The notes below the pieces were generated by a model that saw only the letters and a list, made by a program, of their open reading frames with translations, was not told the origin of the DNA and searched no databases. Position numbers and translations under genes: made by a program. From positions 1 through 64,000 of the forward strand of contig JNJQ01000010.1 of the NCBI GenBank assembly GCA_000701725.1: DNA of 64,000 nucleotides, in the 5' to 3' direction. Shown one piece after another: positions 43,610-52,991 of this stretch (the first letter of the stretch is position 1; each line of letters starts with the position of its first letter). Origin of the DNA: Erysipelotrichaceae bacterium NK3D112 (GTDB lineage Bacteria > Bacillota_I > Bacilli_A > Erysipelotrichales > Erysipelotrichaceae).

Positions 43610-45667
43610 TTAAACTTTTTGCGCAAGCGTAGTTTTCGTAATGATTCCGTCAAAAGCCACCAACACTGAGGGCAGCACCAGCAATACGCACAGCATTGAG
43701 ATCAGAGCACCTCTGGACATCAATGTGCATAATGAGCTGATCATATCGATGTTGGAGTACATGCCGACACCGAATGTCGAAGCGAAGAATGCCAGTGCGC
43801 TGACCATGACGGATTTCGCACTTTCATTGACCGCATCCGTGACAGCTTTTCTGACCGGAACACCGGCTGTGCGGCTGCGTCTGTATTTTGTTGTGATCAG
43901 GATCGCATAGTCAACGGTTGAACCAAGCTGGATGGTGCCGATGACGATGGAAGCGATAAACGGAATCTTCGATCCCGTATATGCGGGAATGCCCATATTG
44001 ATCATGATTCCGAACTCGATGACTGCCACCAGAAGCGCAGGCAGGGAAATGGAGCGGAACACGATCGCAATGATCAGGAAGATCACGCCGATGGATACGG
44101 TACTGACGGTATTGAAGTCATGGTCGGTGATTTCAATCAGGTCTTTTGTGCATGGCGCCTCACCGATCAGCATCGATTCCGGATCATAGGCTTTGGCGAT
44201 TTCAGTCAGCTTTGCGACCTGATTGTTCACTGCTTCGGAAGCCACCTCATATTCCGATCCGATCAGCAGCAGCTGATAATTGTCACTGATCAGTGCGTCT
44301 TCCAGTTTTTCCGGTACGAATTCTTCGGGAATCAGCGGTCCTTTGACCGTGTTGAGTCCGAGCACGAATTTCACACCGTCTTCCTTTTTCATTTCATCCG
44401 CCATTTCCATGACCTTCTTTTCTTCAACACCTGCATCCATCAGAAGCATATGCGTGGAGTTCATGTTGAATTCTTCCTTCAGCTTTTCATTTGCCTGAAT
44501 GGAAGCAAGGTCTCTTGGAAGTGAACTGTCCAGGTTGTAATAAACCGGTGTGTTGCGGTATCCGTGGACAACCGGGATCAATAACAATGCGCAGAGTATC
44601 AATACAATCTTTTCATGACCGATACTGAATGTTGCGATGCCTTTGAGGTCAGGCAATAAGGCTTTGTGTTTTGTTTTTCTCAAAGGTTTGTCAAACACAA
44701 GGATCATTGCCGGCAGGACTGTCAGACAGCAGATCACACCGAGCAGTACGCCCTTGGCCATGACAATGCCAAGATCAAGACCGAGTGTGAAGCTCATGAA
44801 GCATAAGGCGATAAAACCTGCGATTGTCGTGACGGAAGAGCCGATCACGCTTGACATCGTGTCTTCGATCGCATGCGCCATCGCTTTTTCCTTGTCTTCG
44901 GTTTCCGCATATTTTTCATAGCTGTGCCATAGGAAGATCGAATAATCCATCGTCACGCCCAGCTGCAATACCGCAGCCAGTGCCTTTGTGACATAGGAGA
45001 TCTGGCCCAGGAACAGATTGGAGCCGAGGTTGTAGACAATCGCGATTCCGATACTTGCCAGAAAGACAAACGGAATCAGCCAGCTGTCCATGGCAAGCAT
45101 CAGGGTGATTGCGCATAGCACAACCGCCAGCAGCACATACAGCGGCGCCTCTGCTTCGGAAAGCGCCTGGGTATCAACGAGCACTGCCGTCATACCGCTT
45201 AAGAACACTCTTTCATCCGCAATCTTACGGATTTCTCTCACCGCATCCATGGTGCCTTCGGCGGAGGATGTGTCATCATACAGGATCATCAATAACGTCG
45301 CATCCCCGTGATTGAATGCCTCGTATAAATCCTTCGGCAGCATCTCCATCGGAACGGACGTGTCAAGCAGACTGTCATACCAGATGACATCCTTGACATG
45401 AGGAACATCCTGTATTTTTTCCTTCAGGGCACTTACCTCTTTCGGCTTCATATTCTCGCTGACAAGCATCGAGAATGCGCCGGTGCCGAAATCCTCCTTG
45501 AGGATATCCTGCCCTTTCATCGTGTCGATCTCTTTCGGAAGGTATGTCAGAAGATCGTAATTGATCTTTGTACTGATATAGCCAAGCACGGAAGGAATCA
45601 GCAATACCAGAGAGATGATCAGGATCATCATTCTCTTTTTTACAATCAATGAACTGATCTTTTTCAT
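43610..45667 (-). CDS. MMPL/RND family transporter
   Basis: 685 residues with the duplicated RND layout: two sets of one plus five membrane helices, each with an extracellular loop. Motifs include ALAAVLQLGVTMDYSIFLWHSY in the first half and IGTIQLGSTVDYAILITTKYR in the second, the GxxxDY proton-relay pattern. It exports lipids or hydrophobic compounds using the proton gradient. The start has AAGGAAGTGC upstream. The operon with the secreted heptad-repeat protein is divergent from a TetR gene through two operators. Confidence 0.88.
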   Translation of the reverse strand: MKKISSLIVKKRMMILIISLVLLIPSVLGYISTKINYDLLTYLPKEIDTMKGQDILKEDFGTGAFSMLVSENMKPKEVSALKEKIQDVPHVKDVIWYDSLLDTSVPMEMLPKDLYEAFNHGDATLLMILYDDTSSAEGTMDAVREIRKIADERVFLSGMTAVLVDTQALSEAEAPLYVLLAVVLCAITLMLAMDSWLIPFVFLASIGIAIVYNLGSNLFLGQISYVTKALAAVLQLGVTMDYSIFLWHSYEKYAETEDKEKAMAHAIEDTMSSVIGSSVTTIAGFIALCFMSFTLGLDLGIVMAKGVLLGVICCLTVLPAMILVFDKPLRKTKHKALLPDLKGIATFSIGHEKIVLILCALLLIPVVHGYRNTPVYYNLDSSLPRDLASIQANEKLKEEFNMNSTHMLLMDAGVEEKKVMEMADEMKKEDGVKFVLGLNTVKGPLIPEEFVPEKLEDALISDNYQLLLIGSEYEVASEAVNNQVAKLTEIAKAYDPESMLIGEAPCTKDLIEITDHDFNTVSTVSIGVIFLIIAIVFRSISLPALLVAVIEFGIMINMGIPAYTGSKIPFIASIVIGTIQLGSTVDYAILITTKYRRSRTAGVPVRKAVTDAVNESAKSVMVSALAFFASTFGVGMYSNIDMISSLCTLMSRGALISMLCVLLVLPSVLVAFDGIITKTTLAQKV

Positions 45668-45682
45668 ATTGCACTTCCTTTT

Positions 45683-45730
45683 TCGACCATTGGTCGATTT
45701 TTATTTTAATCTTTTTCGACCATTGGTCAA
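45683..45730. promoter_or_regulatory. two TetR operators in the RND/tetR divergent region
   Basis: TCGACCATTGGTCGA at 45683-45697 (perfect palindrome) and TCGACCATTGGTCAA at 45716-45730, spaced 33 bases centre to centre, about three DNA turns. They lie between the divergent genes, as expected for joint repression of the RND operon and the regulator. Confidence 0.85.
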
Positions 45731-45770
45731 GTTTTTTGTGATATTATTTGTACAGAAAAAAAGAGGACTT

Positions 45771-46376
45771 ATGAAAACGGACGGAAAAGCAGCTCTGAAC
45801 AAACTGAGAAAAAGAACCTCCCTGATGGAAGCGGCTTTTGCGCTGTTTACCGAGGAAGGTTTTCAGAATACAACGATCGCCGATATCGCAAAAAGAGCCG
45901 GGATCGGAAAAGGCACATTCTATTTTTACTTCGAGGACAAATATGACATCCGCAACCGCATCATCATCGCCAAATCATATGAAATCCTCCACGAAGCTCT
46001 GAACAGTCTACCGGATCAGAATGACACTTTTGAAAACAAAGTGATCTATGTGGCAGACAGAATCATTGAAAAACTTGCGGCGGACAGGATTCTTCTGCGC
46101 TTCATCCATAAAAACCTGAGCTGGGCGATTCTTGAAAACAGTGCGGAGATGTCGGAAACATTCAATGATATTCTGAAGCAGGCGCAGCAGACAGCCTCCT
46201 ATCGTGATGTTCATACCATGATGTATCTGATCATTGAGCTGATCAACGGAGCCTGTTATTCGGCAATCATCTATGACTCCCCTGAACCGATTGAGCAGCT
46301 GAAGCCGAAACTCTTTGACTCCGTACGCGCGGTGATGAAAGCTTTTGAAATCCCCGCAGAGCAGGCAGCTGTTTAA
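45771..46376 (+). CDS. TetR family repressor of the RND operon
   Basis: 201 residues. The helix-turn-helix is TTIADIAKRAGIGKGTFYFYFEDKYDI. The frame extends to 45615, but that part covers the operators and encodes random hydrophobic residues; the ATG at 45771 follows AAGAGGAC. Its likely target is the pair of GACCATTGGTC palindromes immediately upstream. Confidence 0.85.
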   Translation: MKTDGKAALNKLRKRTSLMEAAFALFTEEGFQNTTIADIAKRAGIGKGTFYFYFEDKYDIRNRIIIAKSYEILHEALNSLPDQNDTFENKVIYVADRIIEKLAADRILLRFIHKNLSWAILENSAEMSETFNDILKQAQQTASYRDVHTMMYLIIELINGACYSAIIYDSPEPIEQLKPKLFDSVRAVMKAFEIPAEQAAV

Positions 46377-46383
46377 CAATACT

Positions 46384-46410
46384 AAAAGCCGCATACAGAT
46401 GTACGCGGCG
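46384..46410 (-). terminator. terminator of the GH43 gene
   Basis: GCCGCGTAC/GTATGCGGC stem on the minus strand followed by TTTT, 20 bases past the stop codon. Confidence 0.6.
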
Positions 46411-46432
46411 ATGAAAACCGTTTGTTCCGGTA

Positions 46433-47977
46433 TCAGACAGGATATTCCCGCTGTGCCTCGGCACGGTTTTTTTCTTTCTGTTCAGCTGATTCACTGACCG
46501 TGAAATACGGGAAACGGGCTTTGACATTTCCTTCGGCAAACAATCCGAAGAAACATCCCGTGAATGTGCCTTTCATGACTTCCGTGGAAAGCAGCTGTGT
46601 GCTGCCGGTTCCGATCACTTCCGGATGTTCTTCATTGATTCCGGCACAGAATGTGTATTGATTTCTTTCGGCATGGATCTTCAGGATCACATGATCCGTA
46701 TCAGGGAAGAAATGTTCTTCACTGACCATGCGCATGTCGGCTGCCCTGCGTCTGAGATAAACGTTCAGTCCGCCGTTCTGTGCAGAAACACATAAATCAT
46801 AATGATGTTCATTGGTATGGAAGACACTCATTCCCGCAATTCCATCCGAAGTGAGTGTGACTTCTGTCTGACAATCAAGTTCCATCTGCGTCTGCCGCAC
46901 ACCGATGAACACCGGTGAAGCAGTATCATCCAGACTGACTGCGCTCCCTTCCAGAACAAGTCCATTTCCGAAATGATAATGTGACATGTCCGGATTTCTG
47001 AGCCATGACCAGCGCAGACTGACTGTTTCAAACGGATCGGTAAAGGCATTTTCAAATACGGTATATGATTCAGAACCTTCCTGTTCCATCAGGGCATGAA
47101 TCTGTTCTTTGTTATTGATCAAAGGCCAACCGTCTTTCCAGGTCACTTCCGCCAGCATGGTCTCTCTTCCGATATGATGCAGCTGGGCTGCGGACGGTCT
47201 GACCGCATGGAAAACGGCATACCACTTTCCGTCATGTGTTTCCACAAGATCGGCGTGACCCGCGCACTGGAAAATACTCTTGTCATAATCACGGTGGGAG
47301 AGGATGGGATTGTACGGACAGCTTTCATAAGGGCCCCATATGGAAGTGCTTCTGGCAGCTGTCACCATATGGCCGTATTCCGTTCCCCCTTCGGAAATGA
47401 TCAGATAATACATGCCGTCTTTTTTGTAAAAATGCGGGCCTTCCGGATTGCGGCCGCCTGTGCCGTACCAGATATATTTCTTCTCACTGAGAATCTTTCC
47501 GGTTTGCGGATTGATTTCAAACAGAACGATTCCCTGCTTTCCGGTTTCATCAAAACCGGTTCCGGCATACCAGACTTTTCCGTCATCATCGAAGAACAGG
47601 GTCGGATCAATTCCCATATGTTCAATGGGAACCGGTTCACTCCATTCCCCATGTATATCATCCGTCCACACGAAGAAATTGGGCGTGCCTTTGGGGAACC
47701 AGCAGACATTGGTGGTGATCATATAGAATCTGCCGTCATGTTCACGGATCGTCGGAGCAAAGACACCCGCGGAAGCCGGACAGTTCCCCAATTCCAGCTG
47801 GGATGCCCTGGTCAGCACATGGCCGGTCTGTTCCCATGAACAGAGATCTTTGCTGTGCCACAGGGGAACACCCGGGAAATATTCAAAGGAACTGTTGACA
47901 AGATAATAATCATCATTGACCCGGCATACGCTCGGATCCGGATAAAAACCGGGAATTACGGGATTCTGATATGACAT
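46433..47977 (-). CDS. GH43 family beta-xylosidase / alpha-L-arabinofuranosidase
   Basis: 514 residues without a signal peptide, so intracellular. The five-blade propeller starts NPVIPGFYPDPSVCRVNDDYYL, with the catalytic base Asp. IDPTLFFDDDG carries the second Asp, and RNPEGPHFYKKDGMYYL the general acid Glu. The C-terminal 190 residues form the beta-sandwich typical of the GH43 xylosidase subgroup (FTDPFETVSLRWSWLRNP). It trims xylose or arabinose from imported oligosaccharides. Single gene; no sugar transporter is adjacent. Confidence 0.9.
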   Translation of the reverse strand: MSYQNPVIPGFYPDPSVCRVNDDYYLVNSSFEYFPGVPLWHSKDLCSWEQTGHVLTRASQLELGNCPASAGVFAPTIREHDGRFYMITTNVCWFPKGTPNFFVWTDDIHGEWSEPVPIEHMGIDPTLFFDDDGKVWYAGTGFDETGKQGIVLFEINPQTGKILSEKKYIWYGTGGRNPEGPHFYKKDGMYYLIISEGGTEYGHMVTAARSTSIWGPYESCPYNPILSHRDYDKSIFQCAGHADLVETHDGKWYAVFHAVRPSAAQLHHIGRETMLAEVTWKDGWPLINNKEQIHALMEQEGSESYTVFENAFTDPFETVSLRWSWLRNPDMSHYHFGNGLVLEGSAVSLDDTASPVFIGVRQTQMELDCQTEVTLTSDGIAGMSVFHTNEHHYDLCVSAQNGGLNVYLRRRAADMRMVSEEHFFPDTDHVILKIHAERNQYTFCAGINEEHPEVIGTGSTQLLSTEVMKGTFTGCFFGLFAEGNVKARFPYFTVSESAEQKEKNRAEAQREYPV

Positions 47978-48202
47978 GAGTATCCTCTTTTCTGTTTAAA
48001 TGTCGAATTCTTTGATAAACGGATTTTTTTTTGAGCAGGGCTGCCATGCGGGCAGATCATCCCCGTTCCTGGTCTTCCTTGCCATAGATACCGAAGATCC
48101 ATCTTCTGAATGTCAAAGGGAATCTGTTTGAGAATGTAGTGAAAAATAGATGAGAACCCCCGGATCAGATCCGGCCTGCGGATCTTCTGTCTGCATCTGT
48201 CT

Positions 48203-48535
48203 TTAAGCCAGCTGATTCTGAAGAATATAAAGTCTCTTGTTCATTTCCTCGATAGACCTGTACTGAAAAAGAATCCGGTGGATCTGAACAGACTCCTCAA
48301 AAGCCGCGAACTGTTGCGGATCGAACGGGATCAGACGATAGCCCTGGGAACGCTTTGACTCAATGACAGCGATGTTCTCATCTCTGAGGGCTCCGGCAAG
48401 CATGGCAATATCGCTCTTGATCGTGCGTACGGATGACATGGTCTTTTCTGCCAGCTGTTCAGACGAAACGAAAGTTTCCTGTGAATTCATCAGGGTATAA
48501 AGAATTGTAAGATGTCTGTTTTTCCCGATCCTCAT
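48203..48535 (-). pseudogene. truncated HTH regulator (BglG/Mga-like N-terminus)
   Basis: 110 residues. They contain only a helix-turn-helix start (MNSQETFVSSEQLAEKTMSSVRTIKSDIAML) and a short linker with RSQGYRLIPFD, as in BglG/LicR/Mga-type regulators, which are normally 500 residues or more. The PRD and PTS domains are missing. The 205 bases after its stop codon contain a hairpin (GCCGGATC/GATCCGGG) but no recognisable remainder. Either a decayed gene or a stand-alone DNA-binding stub. Confidence 0.6.
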
Positions 48536-48599
48536 ATGCAGAATTATATAATGTCACTTCCCTGAAAATGAAATAATTATTCCATCAACGGAGGGAAAC

Positions 48600-49170
48600 A
48601 TGTCTGATAAAAAACCGATAAACGGATTCTGCATTCAAAAAAAATTCATCAAGGACGCTCTGATTGAACTGATGCGCACAAAAACAATCGACAGAATATC
48701 CATGTCTGGAGCTGTGCAAAACGGCCGATGTCAACCGAAATACCTTCTATGCGCATTATTCAACCCCGGAGGATGTCCTCAATGAGATTGAAAATGAACT
48801 CGTGGAAGAATTCCGGAAATTCATGAATATCTCTGAAGACAGTAGGTCCGCGGATGAATGCACAGATCCGATCTACTTTCTCAAAAAGAATAAAGATGTT
48901 CATGGCGTTCTGATCCGCAGCCGCAGCTCAAAGCTCAAGGATCTTCTCTACCGGATACGCCTGGATTATTACAAAGAGTATTATCAGAATCTGAATTTCA
49001 GATCCCCCTTCCTGGAAGAACAGGTTCTCCTTTACACATCTTCAGGCGCCACACAGATCTGTGAGGAGTGGGTCAACACCGGCTGTCAGGAACCGATCTC
49101 TGAAATTGAAGATATTCTGAACCAGCTGCGCCAGGCGTGTGTGGACGCTTTCAAGGACAGAGAGTATTAA
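48600..49170 (+). pseudogene. TetR family regulator with a frameshift in the DNA-binding domain
   Basis: The first frame reads MSDKKPINGFCIQKKFIKDALIELMRTKTIDRISMS, and the next frame continues ELCKTADVNRNTFYAHYSTPEDV, which is the rest of the helix-turn-helix. One extra G at 48708-48709 (TCTGGAGCTG instead of TCTGAGCTG) breaks the frame. The downstream C-terminal domain is intact to 49170. Reading across the shift gives a normal regulator of about 190 residues. It is recent decay or a sequencing error. Confidence 0.8.
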
Positions 49171-49228
49171 AAGAAACCGGATGGCAGAGAATCAATCATC
49201 GATTTTCCCGTCATCCGGTTCCTGTATT

Positions 49229-49852
49229 TCACATTTTCATCCGGTAGGTTCCCCTGCCGGTTTTTTCAATGATTCCTTCATCCTGAAGGCTTTTCAGGAT
49301 TCTGAGAAGCTGTCTTTTCGAACATTGAAGATACATTGACGCGGCATTGACGCCTTTCAGCGTTCTCTGATCCGTATGTTCCATGTAATAGATGGTTCTT
49401 TCCCGCAGATCATCCGGCTCAAGCAGCCAGGCAGTTACCAGTCTCAGCTTTTCTGTCACAGAACCAAGCAGGAAGTTCAGGAAAACAGGGTCCTTCTCCA
49501 ATACATGCCGGTACTTTTTCAGATCAATGCCCAGACAGGTAACCTTCGAAGCCGCTTCAACGATATAAGCGGAAATCTCGTGGCTGGCAAATTCCACATC
49601 GCCGAGGACTGTGAATTCCTCCCCCTCAGCCAGCAATGCCAGGGATCCGCTGTCGCGGACATTATAAATCCGGATTATGCCGCTGACAGTAAAAAGAAGC
49701 CAGTCAATGGGATCCATTATATTATTGATGATCTCCCCTTTTGAAAACTCATACATTTCAAATTCAATCCGGTCCGGATCACTGAAAAGAGTCAGGATTT
49801 TCTGCTGTTTCAGATATTGATCTTTTCTTTTTCTGTTTTCAGTCTTTTTCAT
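49229..49852 (-). CDS. Crp/Fnr family regulator
   Basis: About 207 residues. An N-terminal cyclic-nucleotide-binding fold (about 30-130) has GEEFTVLGDVEFASHEISAYIVEAAS. The C-terminal part is a winged helix (GVNAASMYLQCSKRQLLRILKSLQDEGII). No cysteine cluster for an Fe-S centre is seen, so it is more like YeiL or CprK than Fnr. The start at 49852 avoids overlap with a palindrome. It is divergent from a MATE gene, with GTGACATATGTCAC between them, so it probably controls that pump and itself. Ligand unknown. Confidence 0.8.
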   Translation of the reverse strand: MKKTENRKRKDQYLKQQKILTLFSDPDRIEFEMYEFSKGEIINNIMDPIDWLLFTVSGIIRIYNVRDSGSLALLAEGEEFTVLGDVEFASHEISAYIVEAASKVTCLGIDLKKYRHVLEKDPVFLNFLLGSVTEKLRLVTAWLLEPDDLRERTIYYMEHTDQRTLKGVNAASMYLQCSKRQLLRILKSLQDEGIIEKTGRGTYRMKM

Positions 49853-49859
49853 ATCTATA

Positions 49860-49873
49860 GTGACATATGTCAC
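49860..49873. promoter_or_regulatory. Crp/Fnr-type operator
   Basis: GTGACATATGTCAC, a perfect 14-base palindrome resembling the TGTGA-N6-TCACA class, located between the divergent Crp-type regulator and MATE genes. Confidence 0.7.
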
Positions 49874-49922
49874 CAATTATTATAGATGAAAATTGTAAAA
49901 TTTACCCCGTGAGGTGGTTTTC

Positions 49923-51251
49923 ATGAACAACGAAATTTTCGAAACAATGCCTGTACCCAAGGCATATATCAAACTGGCTCTGCCGGTCATGCTGAGCAGT
50001 GTGCTCATGCTTGTATACAATATGGCGGATACATATTTCATCGCAGCCACAGGCAATACCGATATCGTTGCGGCTGTTTCCTTATGTGCTCCTGTCTTCA
50101 CATTCCTGATTGCCATCGGCGATATTCTGGGTCTTGGAGGAAGTTCCTTTATTTCCCGTCTGCTTGGTTCTAAAAAGAATGACGATGCCAGAAGGATTTC
50201 CGTCTTCTGTCTGTGCGGTTCCATCGTTCTCGGCCTGATCATCACACTGATTCTAATGATTGCGAAGAATCCCATCCTGAAACTGCTTGGCGCAGATCCG
50301 CATACAATCGGCTTCGCGTCTGACTATTACACATGGATCGCTCTTGGCGCATCCGTGATTATCTTCTCCCTTGTGCCGACAAATCTTCTGAGAACAGAAG
50401 GCCTGGCATCACTGGCAATGGTCGGTTCCATGATCGGATCCATCGTCAATATCATCCTTGATCCCATCTTTATCAGCGCTCTCGGAATGGGTGCGGCCGG
50501 TGCAGCCATTGCCACGGTCATCGGCAACATCTGTGCAGACATCTATTACATCTATGTGATTGTCTGCCGTTCAAAGTGCCTTTCCATTGACCCCAGAGGA
50601 TTTACAATCAGCTCCGCTGAGACAAGAGAGGTTTTAAGAATCGGCCTTCCCTCCTCCATCACCAACATCATGCAGAGCCTCGGCGTCATCCTGCTGAACA
50701 ACTTCTTACTGCCCTATGGCAATGACAAGATCGCGGCATTCGGGATTGTCTCCAAGATCACAATGATTGTCGTCATGATCATGGTGGCCTTCTCCTTCGG
50801 CGGCCAGCCTCTGTATGGTTATCTCTATGGTGCTGACAACAAGGACAGATTCCGCAAAGTCATGAAGTTTGCCTATATGCTGGTATGCGGGCTCGGTCTG
50901 GTTCTTTCCTGTTTGCTGTTCCTGCTGGCACCCGTGTTTGTAAGATTCTTCATTCAGGATGCATCCTTTGTGGAACTGGCTTCATCCATGTTAAGAACGA
51001 TTCTCTGCGGTATGCCGTTTATCGGTTTCACCATGGTGACAACCTGTATCTTCCAGTCCACTGGCAAGGCTTCCGGCGCTCTGGCATTGAGCGCGGGCAG
51101 ACAGGGATATATTTACGCATGTGCACTGTTTGTCTTATCCGCTTTATTTAAATATCCCGGTGTGATCGCAGCCCAGCCCGCGGCGGATGTACTTTGTTCC
51201 ATTCTGGCATTTGTATTGCTGAAGGTCATGCTGAAGGATTTCATTCAGTAA
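49923..51251 (+). CDS. MATE family efflux transporter
   Basis: 443 residues with twelve predicted helices and both MatE repeats: ALPVMLSSVLMLVYNMADTYFIA in the first half and GLPSSITNIMQSLGVILLNNFLL in the second. It resembles the MepA group of drug/Na+ antiporters. The frame starts at a GTG at 49914, but the ATG at 49923 is correctly spaced from GAGGTGG. Divergent from the Crp/Fnr-like regulator. Confidence 0.88.
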   Translation: MNNEIFETMPVPKAYIKLALPVMLSSVLMLVYNMADTYFIAATGNTDIVAAVSLCAPVFTFLIAIGDILGLGGSSFISRLLGSKKNDDARRISVFCLCGSIVLGLIITLILMIAKNPILKLLGADPHTIGFASDYYTWIALGASVIIFSLVPTNLLRTEGLASLAMVGSMIGSIVNIILDPIFISALGMGAAGAAIATVIGNICADIYYIYVIVCRSKCLSIDPRGFTISSAETREVLRIGLPSSITNIMQSLGVILLNNFLLPYGNDKIAAFGIVSKITMIVVMIMVAFSFGGQPLYGYLYGADNKDRFRKVMKFAYMLVCGLGLVLSCLLFLLAPVFVRFFIQDASFVELASSMLRTILCGMPFIGFTMVTTCIFQSTGKASGALALSAGRQGYIYACALFVLSALFKYPGVIAAQPAADVLCSILAFVLLKVMLKDFIQ

Positions 51252-51263
51252 ATATCTGAAAAA

Positions 51264-51283
51264 GAGACCGCAGCGGAGGTCTC
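51264..51283 (-). terminator. terminator of the hicB-like gene
   Basis: GAGACC/GGTCTC hairpin followed by TTTTT on the minus strand. Confidence 0.6.
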
Positions 51284-51297
51284 CAATTCATTCCATT

Positions 51298-51327
51298 CAG
51301 ATTCCTGCCGAAGGAATCTGTTTTTTA
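51298..51327 (+). terminator. terminator of the MATE gene
   Basis: CAGATTCC/GGAATCTG hairpin followed by TTTTTT. It slightly overlaps the end of the convergent hicB-like gene. Confidence 0.85.
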
Positions 51328-51558
51328 TTCTGACGAAAGCTTTTCCTGAACCAGGCTGTTCAGACTCATGTTTCTGGATACAGCTTCAATGAACAGACGT
51401 TTGTGGAGCTCCGGGGAGATCCGGATGTTAAAGCTTCCCTTGAAAGACTTCTCCGGTTCTTCACCCTTTTCTTCACATAATGCAAGGTATTCATCCACGG
51501 CCCGATGGAATTCTTTCCCTATGAAATAAATATAGTCATCACGATTCACAAAAACCAT
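51325..51558 (-). CDS. orphan HicB-family antitoxin-like protein, short form
   Basis: 77 residues. The C-terminal 35 are the ribbon-helix-helix of HicB: FKGSFNIRISPELHKRLFIEAVSRNMSLNSLVQEKL. The preceding part keeps AVDEYLALCEEKGEEPEKS, but the usual RNase-H-like half is shortened to about 20 residues. No HicA toxin is adjacent on either side. It is likely a domesticated DNA-binding protein or a decaying antitoxin. Confidence 0.75.
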   Translation of the reverse strand: MVFVNRDDYIYFIGKEFHRAVDEYLALCEEKGEEPEKSFKGSFNIRISPELHKRLFIEAVSRNMSLNSLVQEKLSSE

Positions 51559-51625
51559 CTTTCAACAACATACCGCCGGATGTCTGCCGTGTTACTATTG
51601 AAACAGAACAAGAAGGAAACAGATT

Positions 51626-52906
51626 ATGAGATACGCAATCATTAACGGATACATTCTCGACGGTACGGAAAATATGGAGCCGCTCCAAGGCAAAGTCATC
51701 CTGATCGACGGAAAAAAGATCATGGACATTGTTGATGAGGGAATTTCTCTCAACGGCTATGATGTGATCGACTTAAACGGTCAGTACGTCATGCCGGGCC
51801 TCATTAACATGCATGTACATCTGGCAGGCAATGGCAAACCGCAGAAGAAGCAGAGAGACAACACAAAGCTGGTGAATCTTCTTTTCTCCAATCCTGTCAC
51901 CGCAGCCGTCGCATACAGAATGGTACGCAATTATGCACAAATCGCATTGATGAGCGGCCAGACAACCATCCGCACGGTCGGCGGTCTGAAAGATCTCGAC
52001 ACACGGGTGAGAGATGAAATCAATGCGGGCAAATACGCGGGTCCGAGAATCATCGCCTCCAATGAAGGCATTTCTGTTCCCCATGGCCATATGGCGGGAT
52101 CGGTTGCCATCACAGCCGAAACCATTGAACAGGCAAAGGAACATATCGATTATCTGAAAGAGAAAAAGGCAGACTTTGTCAAACTGATGATCACCGGCGG
52201 TGTTCTTGACGCAAAGGCAAAAGGCGTTCCCGGAGAAATGAAGATGAAACCGGAAATGATCAAGGCAGCCTGTGACTATGCCCATGAAAAAGGCTTTATT
52301 GTGGCAGCTCATGTGGAAAGCAGCGAAGGTGTCAGAATTGCCCTTGAAAACGGTGTGGATTCGATTGAACACGGTGCCATGCCCGATGAGGAAATCATCC
52401 GTCTGTTCAAAGAAAGAAATGCATTTGTAACCACAACACTTTCACCTGCTCTACCATATGCACTGTTTGACCGCAGTGTTTCCAATGCTTCGGAAGTGGA
52501 ACAGTACAACGGCAATATGGTTTTCGAAGGCATTATCGAATGCTCCAAAGCCGCACTGGCAAACGGAATTCCGGTTGCGCTTGGCAATGATGTCGGCTGT
52601 CCATGGGTGACACAGTATGACTTCTGGCGTGAATTATGCTATTTCCATAAATACACAGGTGTCTCAAACCGTTTCGCCCTGCATACAGCGACACAGATCA
52701 ACGCAAGGCTTGCCGGCATCGGCGATATCACCGGCACGGTTGAAAAGGGAAAATGCGCAGATCTGATTGTCACGGAAAGCAATCCTCTGGATGATCTGAA
52801 AACTCTAAGGAATGTAAAGATGGTCATGGCAAAAGGAAAACTGATCGCAAATCCGAAAGTCAGACGCAATCAGACAGTCGACAGAGAACTGGATCAATAC
52901 CTTTAA
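51626..52906 (+). CDS. amidohydrolase family metal-dependent hydrolase
   Basis: 426 residues of the imidazolonepropionase/Xaa-Pro dipeptidase type. The metal site has NMHVHLAG (HxH), KLMITGG with the bridging Lys, AAHVES and SIEHGA (two His), and LGNDVG (Asp). It cleaves a C-N bond in a cyclic amide or dipeptide; the substrate is open. It has no signal peptide and its own terminator. Nothing nearby points to histidine degradation. Confidence 0.85.
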   Translation: MRYAIINGYILDGTENMEPLQGKVILIDGKKIMDIVDEGISLNGYDVIDLNGQYVMPGLINMHVHLAGNGKPQKKQRDNTKLVNLLFSNPVTAAVAYRMVRNYAQIALMSGQTTIRTVGGLKDLDTRVRDEINAGKYAGPRIIASNEGISVPHGHMAGSVAITAETIEQAKEHIDYLKEKKADFVKLMITGGVLDAKAKGVPGEMKMKPEMIKAACDYAHEKGFIVAAHVESSEGVRIALENGVDSIEHGAMPDEEIIRLFKERNAFVTTTLSPALPYALFDRSVSNASEVEQYNGNMVFEGIIECSKAALANGIPVALGNDVGCPWVTQYDFWRELCYFHKYTGVSNRFALHTATQINARLAGIGDITGTVEKGKCADLIVTESNPLDDLKTLRNVKMVMAKGKLIANPKVRRNQTVDRELDQYL

Positions 52907-52948
52907 CCGGTATTGTATAAGGTTCTGAACAATTGCATACCGAATTGA

Positions 52949-52988
52949 AAAGAAGCACTTCAAGGTTTCATCTGAAGTGCTTCTTTCA
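52949..52988. terminator. bidirectional terminator
   Basis: AGAAGCACTTCA/TGAAGTGCTTCT stem, 12 bases, with T-runs on both strands, between the convergent amidohydrolase and EFR1 genes. Confidence 0.9.
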
Positions 52989-52991
52989 TAT

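Noticed and set aside
45615-45770. Hydrophobic N-terminal extension of the TetR gene at 45771
   Set aside because: It covers the two operators and the RND gene start; the ATG at 45771 has the ribosome binding site and the normal TetR start.
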